Position numbers and translations under genes: made by a program. A stretch of DNA of 42,932 nt from a virus. Below, in pieces: positions 14,224 through 21,955 of the stretch. The first letter of the stretch is position 1; each line of letters starts with the position of its first letter. Under the pieces are notes generated by a model, which saw only the letters and a list, made by a program, of their open reading frames with translations, did no database searches and was not told the DNA's origin. The stretch is from the IMG/VR virus record IMGVR_UViG_3300033146_001765, positions 1-42,932 of that record. One strand, 5' to 3'.

Positions 14224-14438
14224 GCGCCATGGGACGCGATCAGATCGAGGTCGGTGTGAACGTCGACGCCGTCGATCAGGCGGCCGACTACGCCGAGGTG
14301 ATCGCGTTCGTGATCCGTCAAGCCAAATGCAAGCCCTCCGTCGCCGAGGCGATCGTCGCAGAGGTCGCGGCGTGGCTCAACGCTAGCGAGGTCGCGGCGT
14401 GGCTCAACGCTAGCGAGTTGCAGAGGCGGGAGGCATGA
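14220..14438 (+). CDS. small acidic helical protein with internal 9-residue duplication
   Basis: ATG at 14220 in an ATGA overlap. The protein is acidic and mainly helical. It contains EVAAWLNAS twice in a row near its C-terminus, encoded by a 27-bp tandem repeat (14361-14414), so the duplication is in frame. The ancestral protein was probably 63 residues. Its stop overlaps the ATG of the next gene. The family is unknown; the recent duplication shows that length variation is tolerated there. Confidence 0.6.
   Translation: MSAMGRDQIEVGVNVDAVDQAADYAEVIAFVIRQAKCKPSVAEAIVAEVAAWLNASEVAAWLNASELQRREA
14361..14414. repeat. 27-bp perfect in-frame tandem duplication
   Basis: Copies at 14361-14387 and 14388-14414 are identical. 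Being 27 bp, the repeat adds nine residues to the small acidic protein without changing frame. It is the second recent-looking tandem duplication in this genome; the first, 11 bp at 3134-3155, is out of frame. Confidence 0.95.
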
Positions 14439-14941
14439 CCCTACGCTTCGTGGCTGGAGTCCTCAGGTCCAAGGCAATGGACTACAAGGAGAGGATCGCA
14501 CTCGCCGAAGACTTGGCGAAGATCATGGATAGGCGAGAGAGGCAAACTCAGTCTCAGCGCCGAGCCAGGCAAATGAGGCTTAATGAAGAGGCGACACCTC
14601 AGGAGGTCGCCGAGGCGAGGCACCAATCGAACTTACGCCTCGACTCCATGCGCAAGAAGATCGGATACACCCTCAGCATGGCCAAGGCCCACAGGCACAG
14701 CGACAAGGCCGAATTCTGCGTGCCTGAGATCAAAGCCACAGGGCACAAGGTGCGGATCCCCTGGTATCTGAAGCCGCCCAAGGGCAGCGACCGAAGACTA
14801 CCCCTCGCCGAGCGCCTCGACGGCGCACAGCTCGACTGGATACACGACATGGGTCTATTCGCTGCCAACGTCACCATGGCGTCGACCTCTGCAACGCGAC
14901 ACGGGCCGCGCGGTGAGTCATTGTATGAGGGCTGCGAGTGA
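14435..14941 (+). CDS. unknown basic protein with coiled-coil half (168 aa)
   Basis: ATG overlapping the upstream stop (ATGA). Residues about 10-80 form a long, highly charged helix or coiled coil (KERIALAEDLAKIMDRRER and onward). The rest contains a short beta/loop region (HKVRIPWYLKPPKG) and the end GPRGESLYEGCE. The protein is basic overall, so nucleic-acid binding is possible. No enzyme motif was found. Its stop overlaps the GTG of the following zinc-ribbon gene. Confidence 0.65.
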   Translation: MTLRFVAGVLRSKAMDYKERIALAEDLAKIMDRRERQTQSQRRARQMRLNEEATPQEVAEARHQSNLRLDSMRKKIGYTLSMAKAHRHSDKAEFCVPEIKATGHKVRIPWYLKPPKGSDRRLPLAERLDGAQLDWIHDMGLFAANVTMASTSATRHGPRGESLYEGCE

Positions 14942-15090
14942 ACCAGCACGCCAGAGAGACACCGAACAATAGCGCGACGGACAACCTCGTCCAGTGCCCA
15001 GGCTGCGGCGAGCTCAACAAGATCGGCGAGGGCTGCGAGACCTGCTGGCTGATCGGCCAGCATGACGAGAGAGAGACTGCAGGGACATGA
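14938..15090 (+). CDS. small zinc-ribbon protein (50 aa)
   Basis: GTG start in a GTGA overlap with the upstream gene. It contains CPGCG (residues 20-24) and CETC (about 34-37), a C-x2-C...C-x2-C zinc ribbon in a 50-residue protein. The ends are polar. Its TGA overlaps the ATG of a 15-codon reading frame that leads into the DUF1064-like nuclease. Several other small ribbons occur in this genome. Confidence 0.6.
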   Translation: MNQHARETPNNSATDNLVQCPGCGELNKIGEGCETCWLIGQHDERETAGT

Positions 15091-15134
15091 GAGGAGTCGA
15101 GACGCGCGATACTGCCTGGATCGTGACGAAGTGA
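15087..15134 (+). CDS. 15-residue overlapping reading frame (possible coupling peptide)
   Basis: An ATG inside the preceding stop (ATGA, 15087-15090) opens a 15-codon frame, MRGVETRDTAWIVTK, which stops within a GTGA at the start of the nuclease (15131-15134). Such a tiny frame could serve to carry ribosomes from one gene to the next. Nothing else supports a functional peptide. Confidence 0.3.
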   Translation: MRGVETRDTAWIVTK

Positions 15135-15547
15135 GCCGCCCTAGGGGGCGCTTTGCGAACGTCAACAGGGCGAAGGCCCGCCGGCCCAAGTCGGTCGGAA
15201 TGAACCGCACAGAGCAGGCATACGGGCGCGTGCTGGCGTCTAAGGTCGAGGACGGGTCGATACGCCGGTTCCTCTTCGAGGCCTGGCGGCTCAAACTGGC
15301 GTCTAATTGCTACTACCTCCCCGACTTCCTCGTGTTCGGGACCGACGACTCGGTACAGATCCACGAGGTGAAGGGGACGAGGGGATATCTCCTCGACCCG
15401 GTCGGCCGGGTCAAGCTCAAAGTCGCGGCGAACCTATATCCCGAGCTCGTCTTCTTCGGGTGCGTGCTCCAGCTGAAGCGCGACGGGGGAGGGTTCAAGG
15501 TCGAGGAGATCAAGCTTCCGGCCCAGTTCAACGAGGAGGCGGAATGA
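15131..15547 (+). CDS. DUF1064-like PD-(D/E)XK endonuclease
   Basis: A 138-residue protein starting at the GTG that overlaps the short frame's stop (GTGA); an ATG 23 codons later (SVGMNRTEQA) is an alternative. The motifs match the DUF1064 group of small phage nucleases: E28 (NRTEQAY), PD at 64-65 (YLPDFLVF), EVKG at 79-82 and a later K-x-K-V-A-A helix (95-100). PD...E-x-K is the metal-binding active site of the restriction-endonuclease fold. A role in Holliday-junction or branched-DNA processing is likely. It is the last gene of the rightward operon. Confidence 0.82.
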   Translation: MSRPRGRFANVNRAKARRPKSVGMNRTEQAYGRVLASKVEDGSIRRFLFEAWRLKLASNCYYLPDFLVFGTDDSVQIHEVKGTRGYLLDPVGRVKLKVAANLYPELVFFGCVLQLKRDGGGFKVEEIKLPAQFNEEAE

Positions 15548-15582
15548 CCTGCACAGGCAGGCCGCCGACATAGACACGAAAA

Positions 15583-15611
15583 GGCCCGGCGGGACTTCAC
15601 TTCGCCGGGCC
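15583..15611 (-). terminator. hairpin terminator between convergent operons
   Basis: A perfect 9-bp stem, GGCCCGGCG (15583-15591) pairing with 15603-15611, with an 11-base loop. On the minus strand four T follow the stem, so it should end the leftward transcript of the gene at 15635-15997. On the plus strand it follows the nuclease gene by 35 bases and may act there too. Confidence 0.75.
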
Positions 15612-15634
15612 AGTCCGTTAGCTCAGTGGAGAGC
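15612..15634 (+). other. tRNA 5'-half-like sequence
   Basis: GTCCGTTAGCTCAG (15613-15626) followed by TGGAGAGC is very close to the first 25 bases of common tRNA genes (acceptor strand plus D arm). No anticodon or T arm follows. It lies in the gap between convergent genes. It might be a relic of an attachment site or a captured tRNA fragment, but chance is possible. Confidence 0.4.
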
Positions 15635-15997
15635 TTATGCTTTTTTCTTCGCAGCTGCCTTCTCTGTGGCCTTTGCCGCGCGCTTCTCTTTGGTCGACGC
15701 TCGGCGCTTCTTGGTCGCTGACTCGGTCTTTGCTTCCTCGCCCCAGCTGAAGTATCGCGTCCCCTCCTCGTCGAAGATCTGGGACGAGGTCGGGATCGTG
15801 ACCCCGTGATCCTCGCCGATCAGCTTCAGCATTTCCTCCTCGTTGGCGTTCGCCGTCGCGGCGATCTCGTCGATACGCTTTTTGATCTCGTGGGACTGCT
15901 TGGAGAGCTCATTGATCTCGCCCTGGAGCTTCATACTGATCGCGCGGGTTGTCACGGATAGTTGGCGCTGGACTGCGGTGAGTTGAATCTTGGGCAT
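15635..15997 (-). CDS. coiled-coil protein with Lys/Ala-rich tail, own promoter
   Basis: A 120-residue protein with GAGGAG seven bases before its ATG. Residues about 12-60 are a heptad-patterned coiled coil (ISMKLQGEINELSKQSHEI). A short globular strand part follows (GVTIPTSSQIFDEEG). The last 30 residues are a Lys/Ala tail (KKRRASTKEKRAAKATEK, ending AAAKKKA) like the tails of histone H1-type proteins, which suggests DNA binding. It is separated from the tail-fibre gene by 75 bases holding a strong promoter, and is followed by a hairpin terminator. It is therefore a one-gene unit with independent, probably high expression. The family is unknown. Confidence 0.7.
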   Translation of the reverse strand: MPKIQLTAVQRQLSVTTRAISMKLQGEINELSKQSHEIKKRIDEIAATANANEEEMLKLIGEDHGVTIPTSSQIFDEEGTRYFSWGEEAKTESATKKRRASTKEKRAAKATEKAAAKKKA

Positions 15998-16035
15998 GGG
16001 AAGCTCCTCAGCTTGTAGCCGGATAGTGAGACCTG

Positions 16036-16064
16036 AGTATACAAACGATAACCGACCGCCTCAA
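16036..16064 (-). promoter_or_regulatory. strong sigma70-type promoter TTGAGG-N17-TATACT
   Basis: On the minus strand TTGAGG (16059-16064) is separated by exactly 17 bases from TATACT (16036-16041). It lies 38 bases before the ATG of the Lys/Ala-rich coiled-coil gene. It is the best match to the bacterial housekeeping promoter that I see in the window. Confidence 0.7.
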
Positions 16065-16072
16065 CCTCGAGC

Positions 16073-19000
16073 CTAGGCGCTGACGACTGAGAAGCTTGCT
16101 AGGAGTTCGTTTGATCCCCCAACGCTGAGGCCGCCCGTGCTGTTCTGGTATCCCTTGATCTCCACGTAGTCACTAGCCGCCAAGTAGAACAGACCTGAAA
16201 CCTCGCAAGCGGTCCCCAGCGTGCTCACCGCGAGCCTGGTGTTCTGGCGCTTTCCGACGCCGTTTATGAAGATCGCCAGGAACCGAGTCCCCGTAGTGTT
16301 GACCACATACGTCGCGTTGGAGTGGACGTGATACCAGCCGGCCGCGTCGACCGTGATCCGGGTTGGATTGACCAGGTTCGAGTGCCACCCTAGGTCGTCC
16401 ACTACCTCCGCTGTCCAGACCAGCGCTGTCGTGGTCGCGTTCGTCAGGAATTGGACTCCCGTCATTTTTACGGTCGTGCCGTTAGCCGTCGTGCCGCCGC
16501 CGCCGGTCAGGTCAATGTCCGTCGACCCGTCCCAGAAATAGATCTTGTCGTCGCCAGAGTCGACCCAGACCCCTCGGTTGCCGACGACGAACTCAGTAGG
16601 CCGAGCCGCTACGGCCTCGATCTCTACGCCTCGAGGATCCACCCAGTCGGCGGTGAGCTTCTGACACGTCAAGTCCTGGTGGAATTCGACGTTGCCGTTC
16701 GTGGTGTCAGTGCTGAAGTAGTCGTATGTGTCGTCAAAGCAACCGAACCCGCCTGGGAAGGATCTGAGGCTAGTTGTCTGCCCGCCTGCAGTGTCCGTGA
16801 AGTCAGCGCGAGCGCCGGATAGGTGGTGAGTCCCTGTGGTGTTCACGCCGAACTGCTGGGTCGTAGGCGTTCCGTCCGCATGAGGCTGGAAGATCATGCC
16901 GCCGTTTGTCGCCGAGGCCGTCAGCTTGACGCCGGTCCCCTGGACACCGACCCCGGTCATGGTCTGATTCGGCGTCCCGTAGTAGGTCGATCCGAGTCCC
17001 TCGGGATAGAAGCAACCAACGTCGTCGCGCGGGTGTACGTAGGTCCCGTTAAGGATCCCGTCAAGGTTGATCGGATCCGTGATCTCTGGTGGGCCGAACA
17101 TGACGCCGCCGCTTGAGGGCTTGCCCCCGGACTGCATTCCGCCCCAGGATCCGTCTCCTGATCCGATCGCAGTTAAGCCGCCGACAGCGCCAGCCCCGCC
17201 CGCTAGGTGAAGCTCGTTGTGCGAGAACCCGCCACCGGTGAAGTCTGTTTGTCCGTTCGTGTTCGCTGCGGGGAAGATCTGAATCCCACCCTGGAAGCCC
17301 ATGGTCTGAGTTGAGGTCGCGGTTGTTCCCGGTCCGTGGCCGCGTGCAGTCTGAAGCGCTGTCGAGTCGCCCACGCGAGGTGGCCTGGGCTGGATCGGTC
17401 GACCGAAGGCGTCCATGACCCCGGAGAGGTAGAGCCCGTCTAGAGTGGTATCTGAGAGGCCGCCAGCATAGCCAGTGGTCGTATAGGTTCCGGTGGGCTC
17501 GCCGGACCATGAGAATGTCTCCTTTTTGACGCCGTCTTGCCCCTTCTCCTTTCGTGCCTCCTCTGGTGAGAGGTGCCCTGTGTCGCCGCCTCGGTGGCCG
17601 GGTGCACCAGGGAAGTCGTCAAAGCCGTCATTGAGTGCGCCGACGCCGAGCGCTTCCGCGTCAGCTGCGGCGTTGGCTGCTGCCGCCGCGCTGCTAGCCG
17701 CTCCGTTGACGCCGCCCTCTGCCTGGCCTCCGTCGCCAACTCCTGCGCCGGACTGGTCGAGGCCGCCGGATACGAAGTCGAGGCCGCCGGGCGCACCGAC
17801 GAAACCGCCACCGGGCGGGACGTCTCCTAGGAGCTCTTCGAGCTCGTCGCTCTCGTCCGGCCCCTCTGCGTCGTCCCCAGTGCCACCACCACCAGGCGTG
17901 GTCTGGCAGTCCTTCGGATCTTCGTCGTCGTCGTCGTCGTCGTCTCCGCCACCTCCGCCCTTCGGTTTCTTCTTCTTCTTCTTTTTCTTCTTCCGCTTGG
18001 GTGGTGGATCCTCGTCATGCTTCGGTTTCGCGAAGTAGGCCTCGGCGACCCAGCGCCAGACGCCGCCGCTGATCGTCTGCTCGAAGACGAGGTGGCAGTC
18101 CGTGAGGTGAGGTGCGTTCTGAATGTTGTTTTCGTCGTAGAGGAGCGGCTCGAAGTTCAGAGGACCGTCGCCGAAACCGCCGACAGGGTGAGAATATAGG
18201 GCCTTGGTGCTTATGTGGACCGGCTCGACCCCCGAGGCGTTCCTGTGGTTCGGAGCCCCGGGAACAAAGAACGGCCCCCCGAGCTCGTGGGACATGGCTC
18301 CGATCACAGCCCTGGCGCCGACGCCGACAACGAAGCCGCTCGACTTATCGGCGACAAGGCCGCCTCCTGGGCGCCAGTCCCATACGAGTTGGCTATCGTG
18401 AATCGTCCAGAACGAGGCCAGGTTCGAGTTCGTCTTCGCGTCAAGCTCTGGATCGGTGACCCCGAAAAGCCCAGAGGTCCCCAGGACCGGAGTCGCAAAG
18501 AGCTGGATCTCTGGGCTTTTGCTCCCAGAGAATGCCGAAGTTTTCAGACTCGAGCCGCCGCCGCCGCCCATGGGGAAGCCGATCAGCTTCTGTTCGTCGT
18601 CGTCTGATCCAGCCATGACGAGCAGCATGTCGCCCGGAGCGACCTCGCCGGCGCCCGGTGGGAGAGTGACGTCGGTGACCTTGTATCCTCGATCGACCTT
18701 TAGCGAAGCGTCGACAGCTGGCAGCACGCCGACCGTGCGTCCGGCCGAGTCGAATGCGTCCTGCTGAGACAGAGTGCGCGAGCCTGTCCCTGTGTCCGCT
18801 GTCTGTGAGACGGTCTGCGCGACTGCAGGCATGGCGAAGAACCAAGAGCCGAAGGGCCGCTCGCCCTCTGGCGCTGCAGGGATCTGAAACCCAGACTTGA
18901 GGTTTCCTGAGGACTTCTCCTGCTCGTCACTGTGAGCGTGACCCTTGATCCCGTAGAGCCCGGAGTCGAGACGCCGGTCGATCGTCCCAGCCATAACGCA

Positions 19001-19081
19001 GGCGCGGTTAGCAAGCGGGACTTCCTTTCGGTCGTCACGAAGTGGGAGGAGCCCGAGGACTCGATACTCTGCGACTCTCAT
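16073..19081 (-). CDS. tail fibre/receptor-binding protein with C1q-like C-terminus
   Basis: A 1,002-residue protein; ATG 19079-19081 overlaps the upstream stop (ATGA). The N-terminal 350 residues look like a virion-attachment part with repeated Gly-rich loops. Residues about 364-386 are an extreme charge block: nine Lys, then a short Gly-rich linker, then seven Asp. Residues about 400-540 are Gly/Ala/Asp-rich and low complexity. The last 125 residues form a beta jelly roll of C1q/TNF type (WYHVHSNATYVV, GTRFLAIFINGVGKR, SGLFYLAASDYVEIKGYQN), common at the tips of phage fibres where it trimerises and binds the host. It is the last gene of the late operon. It could be a fibre or a baseplate-bound adhesin. 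Confidence 0.8.
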   Translation of the reverse strand: MRVAEYRVLGLLPLRDDRKEVPLANRACVMAGTIDRRLDSGLYGIKGHAHSDEQEKSSGNLKSGFQIPAAPEGERPFGSWFFAMPAVAQTVSQTADTGTGSRTLSQQDAFDSAGRTVGVLPAVDASLKVDRGYKVTDVTLPPGAGEVAPGDMLLVMAGSDDDEQKLIGFPMGGGGGSSLKTSAFSGSKSPEIQLFATPVLGTSGLFGVTDPELDAKTNSNLASFWTIHDSQLVWDWRPGGGLVADKSSGFVVGVGARAVIGAMSHELGGPFFVPGAPNHRNASGVEPVHISTKALYSHPVGGFGDGPLNFEPLLYDENNIQNAPHLTDCHLVFEQTISGGVWRWVAEAYFAKPKHDEDPPPKRKKKKKKKKKPKGGGGGDDDDDDDEDPKDCQTTPGGGGTGDDAEGPDESDELEELLGDVPPGGGFVGAPGGLDFVSGGLDQSGAGVGDGGQAEGGVNGAASSAAAAANAAADAEALGVGALNDGFDDFPGAPGHRGGDTGHLSPEEARKEKGQDGVKKETFSWSGEPTGTYTTTGYAGGLSDTTLDGLYLSGVMDAFGRPIQPRPPRVGDSTALQTARGHGPGTTATSTQTMGFQGGIQIFPAANTNGQTDFTGGGFSHNELHLAGGAGAVGGLTAIGSGDGSWGGMQSGGKPSSGGVMFGPPEITDPINLDGILNGTYVHPRDDVGCFYPEGLGSTYYGTPNQTMTGVGVQGTGVKLTASATNGGMIFQPHADGTPTTQQFGVNTTGTHHLSGARADFTDTAGGQTTSLRSFPGGFGCFDDTYDYFSTDTTNGNVEFHQDLTCQKLTADWVDPRGVEIEAVAARPTEFVVGNRGVWVDSGDDKIYFWDGSTDIDLTGGGGTTANGTTVKMTGVQFLTNATTTALVWTAEVVDDLGWHSNLVNPTRITVDAAGWYHVHSNATYVVNTTGTRFLAIFINGVGKRQNTRLAVSTLGTACEVSGLFYLAASDYVEIKGYQNSTGGLSVGGSNELLASFSVVSA
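17924..17992. repeat. microsatellites encoding Lys9 and Asp7
   Basis: A run of TTC/TTT triplets (about 17966-17992) and a run of seven GTC triplets (17924-17944) encode nine lysines and seven aspartates on the minus strand. Both are triplet repeats, so slippage would change length without breaking frame. Confidence 0.85.
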
Positions 19082-19725
19082 GCAGTGACCCGTTTTCTCG
19101 TCCAGAACCCGCGCGCGCGGAGGACTTCCGTGTGGATTTGACCCTGTATTGTATCCGCCCGGACTTCCCCAGGCTCCCACGCGATCATAGAGTCGGCCCG
19201 ATCGACGGCCATGCTGGGACTCCAGCACGGGTGGTCGTAGCTGTAGCGAATGAGCGGTCGACGTGTGCGTGATCCAGGACTCTGATTCGTGGCGACGATC
19301 AGCCGGCGCAACGGTCGCAAGCTCGAGAGCCCGTCGCGATCCCAGGCCTCGGCGATATCGGAGACGTCATCTGACGGCGCGACAAGGACGCCCTCGGCCC
19401 GTGTTAGCTCGAGGGGCCAGGACGCGCGCCGGCGCCAGATCAGATCAGGCGGAGCGCAGACCACAAACTCAAAGCCGAGGTCGCGTGCAGCTCGGCCTGC
19501 GTGCGCGAAGACAGAGGCCGCGCTGCAGCTGGGGACTTTGGCGACAAGACACCCCTCCTCGGCCATTCGCTTGAACTCTGGTTCCAGGGTGCCTGAGCCG
19601 TGGACGAGAATTAGCGGATAGACTCGTTGCTTCTGCATACACGAGTAGACCGCCACAGAGGCACGCCAGGCCCCGTGGTAGTCGTTGTGGGCAGAGATCG
19701 AGACCAAGTGCCTATTGGGGCTCAA
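19078..19725 (-). CDS. possible glycosyltransferase-like protein (215 aa)
   Basis: TTG start at 19725 with GAGGG five bases upstream, overlapping the end of the upstream tail gene by 14 bases. The protein begins HLVSISAHNDYHGAWRASV and continues with a Rossmann-like alternation of strands and helices (VYPLILVHGSG, FEFVVCAPPDLIW, GVLVAPSDDVSD). This recalls GT-A glycosyltransferases, where a strand ends in an acidic metal site; here CAPPDLIW stands in that place, so the assignment is weak. It lies between the baseplate and receptor-binding genes, a place where fibre-modifying enzymes or chaperones occur. It might instead be an unknown virion protein. Confidence 0.4.
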   Translation of the reverse strand: MSPNRHLVSISAHNDYHGAWRASVAVYSCMQKQRVYPLILVHGSGTLEPEFKRMAEEGCLVAKVPSCSAASVFAHAGRAARDLGFEFVVCAPPDLIWRRRASWPLELTRAEGVLVAPSDDVSDIAEAWDRDGLSSLRPLRRLIVATNQSPGSRTRRPLIRYSYDHPCWSPSMAVDRADSMIAWEPGEVRADTIQGQIHTEVLRARGFWTRKRVTA

Positions 19726-21952
19726 CGAAGCCCTCGATCACCCTGCGGACGTCTGGCGGCATGAGCGCGAGGACGTCGAGGCCGGGCAGGCTCGGGTTGA
19801 GCTCCACGGTCGTCGTAGCCCCCCCCTGATCGCCGGGTGCCAGGTCGTGGGTGATCCTCGACATATTCCCGCGGATCCGCGCGAACGGGCGGTAGGTCGT
19901 CGTGAGCGTTCCCTCGTAGTGATCCTCAAACCTGGTGAACTCGCGCTCTGCGAACGCTTTCGCGATCCTCCAGCACTCCGCGTCGTTCAGCGGAACGTCG
20001 CTGACGCCTATAGGCGTGATCGGGCTCCCTGCGTCTTCGTTCTCGGGGACCTTTCCCTTGAAGCGGTCGAGGATTGGGCTAACTGTGTTTATCTCTCCGC
20101 CTTCGCTGGCCACTGTGTCGATCCATGCGAAGCGCGCGACCGCTCGAGGGAGCCCGACGCGCAGCTCTAGCATGGGACCTTCGCCGGTTCCTTTGCCTGC
20201 GGCCCCTCTGAACCTGGGGTTTTTGGTGTCGTCCACGAATTTTAAATCCGACTGGAACACGTCCACGGCGTAGAATCGCCGCTTGTCGTTCGGCGCCCCC
20301 ATGGCGCAGGTCACGACAAAGCTCGCCTCGAAGCCGGGCTGCAGCGACGTTTCCTGAATGAGAATCTTGTCTTCTTTGAAGTCCGCATAACCGCCTTCGC
20401 GATCCTTGCACGCCGATCTAATGTAGCGGTCGGCTAGCCCCGTGAAGTCGGTGGCCAATGACCACTGAACGACGCCGAGGTCTTGGTCTATAACTCGCAG
20501 TGTCGCGGGCGCCGGGATCAGGTCGAAGGTCTGCGTCTTGATTATGTCCCCGCCGGTGTTGGGGTCGGCCCTAGAGTTTGCATACTGGTTTTGGACCAGC
20601 TTATAGACTTCCTTATCCGTAACGTCTTCTTTGAGCGCTTGAGGTTTCCACGAGTGGATCATGCAGTAGTCCTGGTAGACCGGCGACGGCGCGCGCGAGC
20701 CCGTCGTCGGATCCTCGACCGAGACGAGGTTAGGGAAAATATGCCGGATCCGATCGCGCCAGAACTCGTTGATCTGGTAGGTCCTGCGGTAGTGTTCGAG
20801 AACGTAGCCGATCCGCTTACGCCAGACCCCGCCGCGGTCGAGTTCGTTGCTTGCATAGGCGAAGAGCGCTGGCGACAGCCACGCAACTTGGATTCGCGCC
20901 TTTGTCAACGGGAGCTTGGCGGCATATAGGGAACCCGCTGGGTTCGCAGCGCAGAACGCGAGGAATGTGTCGAAGGTAACCCACGTCCCTTCGATCAACT
21001 TCCTGTCGCCCAGCGTGCCGTCCTCTGGCATGGGAATGACGTTTACCGCACGAAGCCGCTCGTCTCCAGCCTTCTCCTCGCCCTCCTGCACGTCAAATCG
21101 GATCTCGACCTGCCTCTCAAAGAGGACGCGGACGCGCTGCGGACGCTCGCGACGTCGATTCTGACGCGCGACGAAGCCAGATCCGACGAGGGGAGAAAGC
21201 GCCAGGATCTTGTTCTCGTTGGCCTCTTTGAACCCAAGCTCGAGGACCTCCGCCTGGTCGTGGGTCTGGTAGACGATCGTCTTTCCGGCCTGGTTCACGT
21301 AGCAGTCGATCCCGCCGCCCATGTAGGACCAGAGCTTCGCAATCGCCGCGTCACCCTGCAGGTTGAACTCCCAGCCCTCGACTGGGACCGTGTTCAGGCC
21401 GATCGGCTCGCTCTCGTCCTCCTCCCAGTTGCCGGTCCCGATAACAATGTCGAGAACGTCCTTCGCGATATCCTCGGAGGTCCAGACCTTTCCGTTATTC
21501 AGCGACCAGTTGGCGTAGGTGATCCGCGCCGCGACTCCTGTGCTCTGCGTCTGTGCGTCGGCACGGTTGCTCTCTGCGGAGGTGCCCGCCGAGTCACTTA
21601 CGCGCGTCCGGTGCGGAGACTTGCGGCGCACGTTGTATCGCCGAGCCACGAAGCGGTAGGGCCAGGTGTATCGGTTGTCAACGACCGTGATAAGCAGCGT
21701 GCCAGGGTTCGCAGTCGGAGACGTCGAGAGCAGCGTTAGCTTCTCGAAGGTCTGCACATTCACGCCGTCGTCGATCGTGAGGGTAGACCCCCCGATCTTC
21801 GCGCGGACGCCTGCGCCTTCGTCCTCGAGCAACGCCTCCGCGCCCTCGCGGTCGATCTCGATCTGTATCGCTGCGGGTGCGACTCCGGGGACGAGCGCCC
21901 AGGAGACGCCGGACTCAACTTCGAGACGGTAGCTGTCGAGTGTTGCGCGCAT
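19712..21952 (-). CDS. large tail tip/baseplate protein
   Basis: A 746-residue protein with an ATG four bases after the upstream stop. It is rich in strand segments and has a basic patch (RRRERPQRVRVLFERQVEIRFD, about residues 267-288). It is positioned after the probable tape measure and a 476-residue tail protein, and before the receptor-binding gene, where phages encode the hub or tail tip. Phrases such as ITYANWSLNNGKVWTSEDIA occur in tail proteins I recall, but the exact family is not certain. It carries no visible peptidoglycan-hydrolase motif. Confidence 0.6.
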   Translation of the reverse strand: MRATLDSYRLEVESGVSWALVPGVAPAAIQIEIDREGAEALLEDEGAGVRAKIGGSTLTIDDGVNVQTFEKLTLLSTSPTANPGTLLITVVDNRYTWPYRFVARRYNVRRKSPHRTRVSDSAGTSAESNRADAQTQSTGVAARITYANWSLNNGKVWTSEDIAKDVLDIVIGTGNWEEDESEPIGLNTVPVEGWEFNLQGDAAIAKLWSYMGGGIDCYVNQAGKTIVYQTHDQAEVLELGFKEANENKILALSPLVGSGFVARQNRRRERPQRVRVLFERQVEIRFDVQEGEEKAGDERLRAVNVIPMPEDGTLGDRKLIEGTWVTFDTFLAFCAANPAGSLYAAKLPLTKARIQVAWLSPALFAYASNELDRGGVWRKRIGYVLEHYRRTYQINEFWRDRIRHIFPNLVSVEDPTTGSRAPSPVYQDYCMIHSWKPQALKEDVTDKEVYKLVQNQYANSRADPNTGGDIIKTQTFDLIPAPATLRVIDQDLGVVQWSLATDFTGLADRYIRSACKDREGGYADFKEDKILIQETSLQPGFEASFVVTCAMGAPNDKRRFYAVDVFQSDLKFVDDTKNPRFRGAAGKGTGEGPMLELRVGLPRAVARFAWIDTVASEGGEINTVSPILDRFKGKVPENEDAGSPITPIGVSDVPLNDAECWRIAKAFAEREFTRFEDHYEGTLTTTYRPFARIRGNMSRITHDLAPGDQGGATTTVELNPSLPGLDVLALMPPDVRRVIEGFVEPQ

Positions 21953-21955
21953 GGC

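Noticed and set aside
14599-15294. 231-residue minus frame
   Set aside because: Antisense to three coupled genes; no coding signals.
17493-18038. 181-residue plus frame with poly-Ser/Pro
   Set aside because: Complement of the repeat region in the fibre gene.
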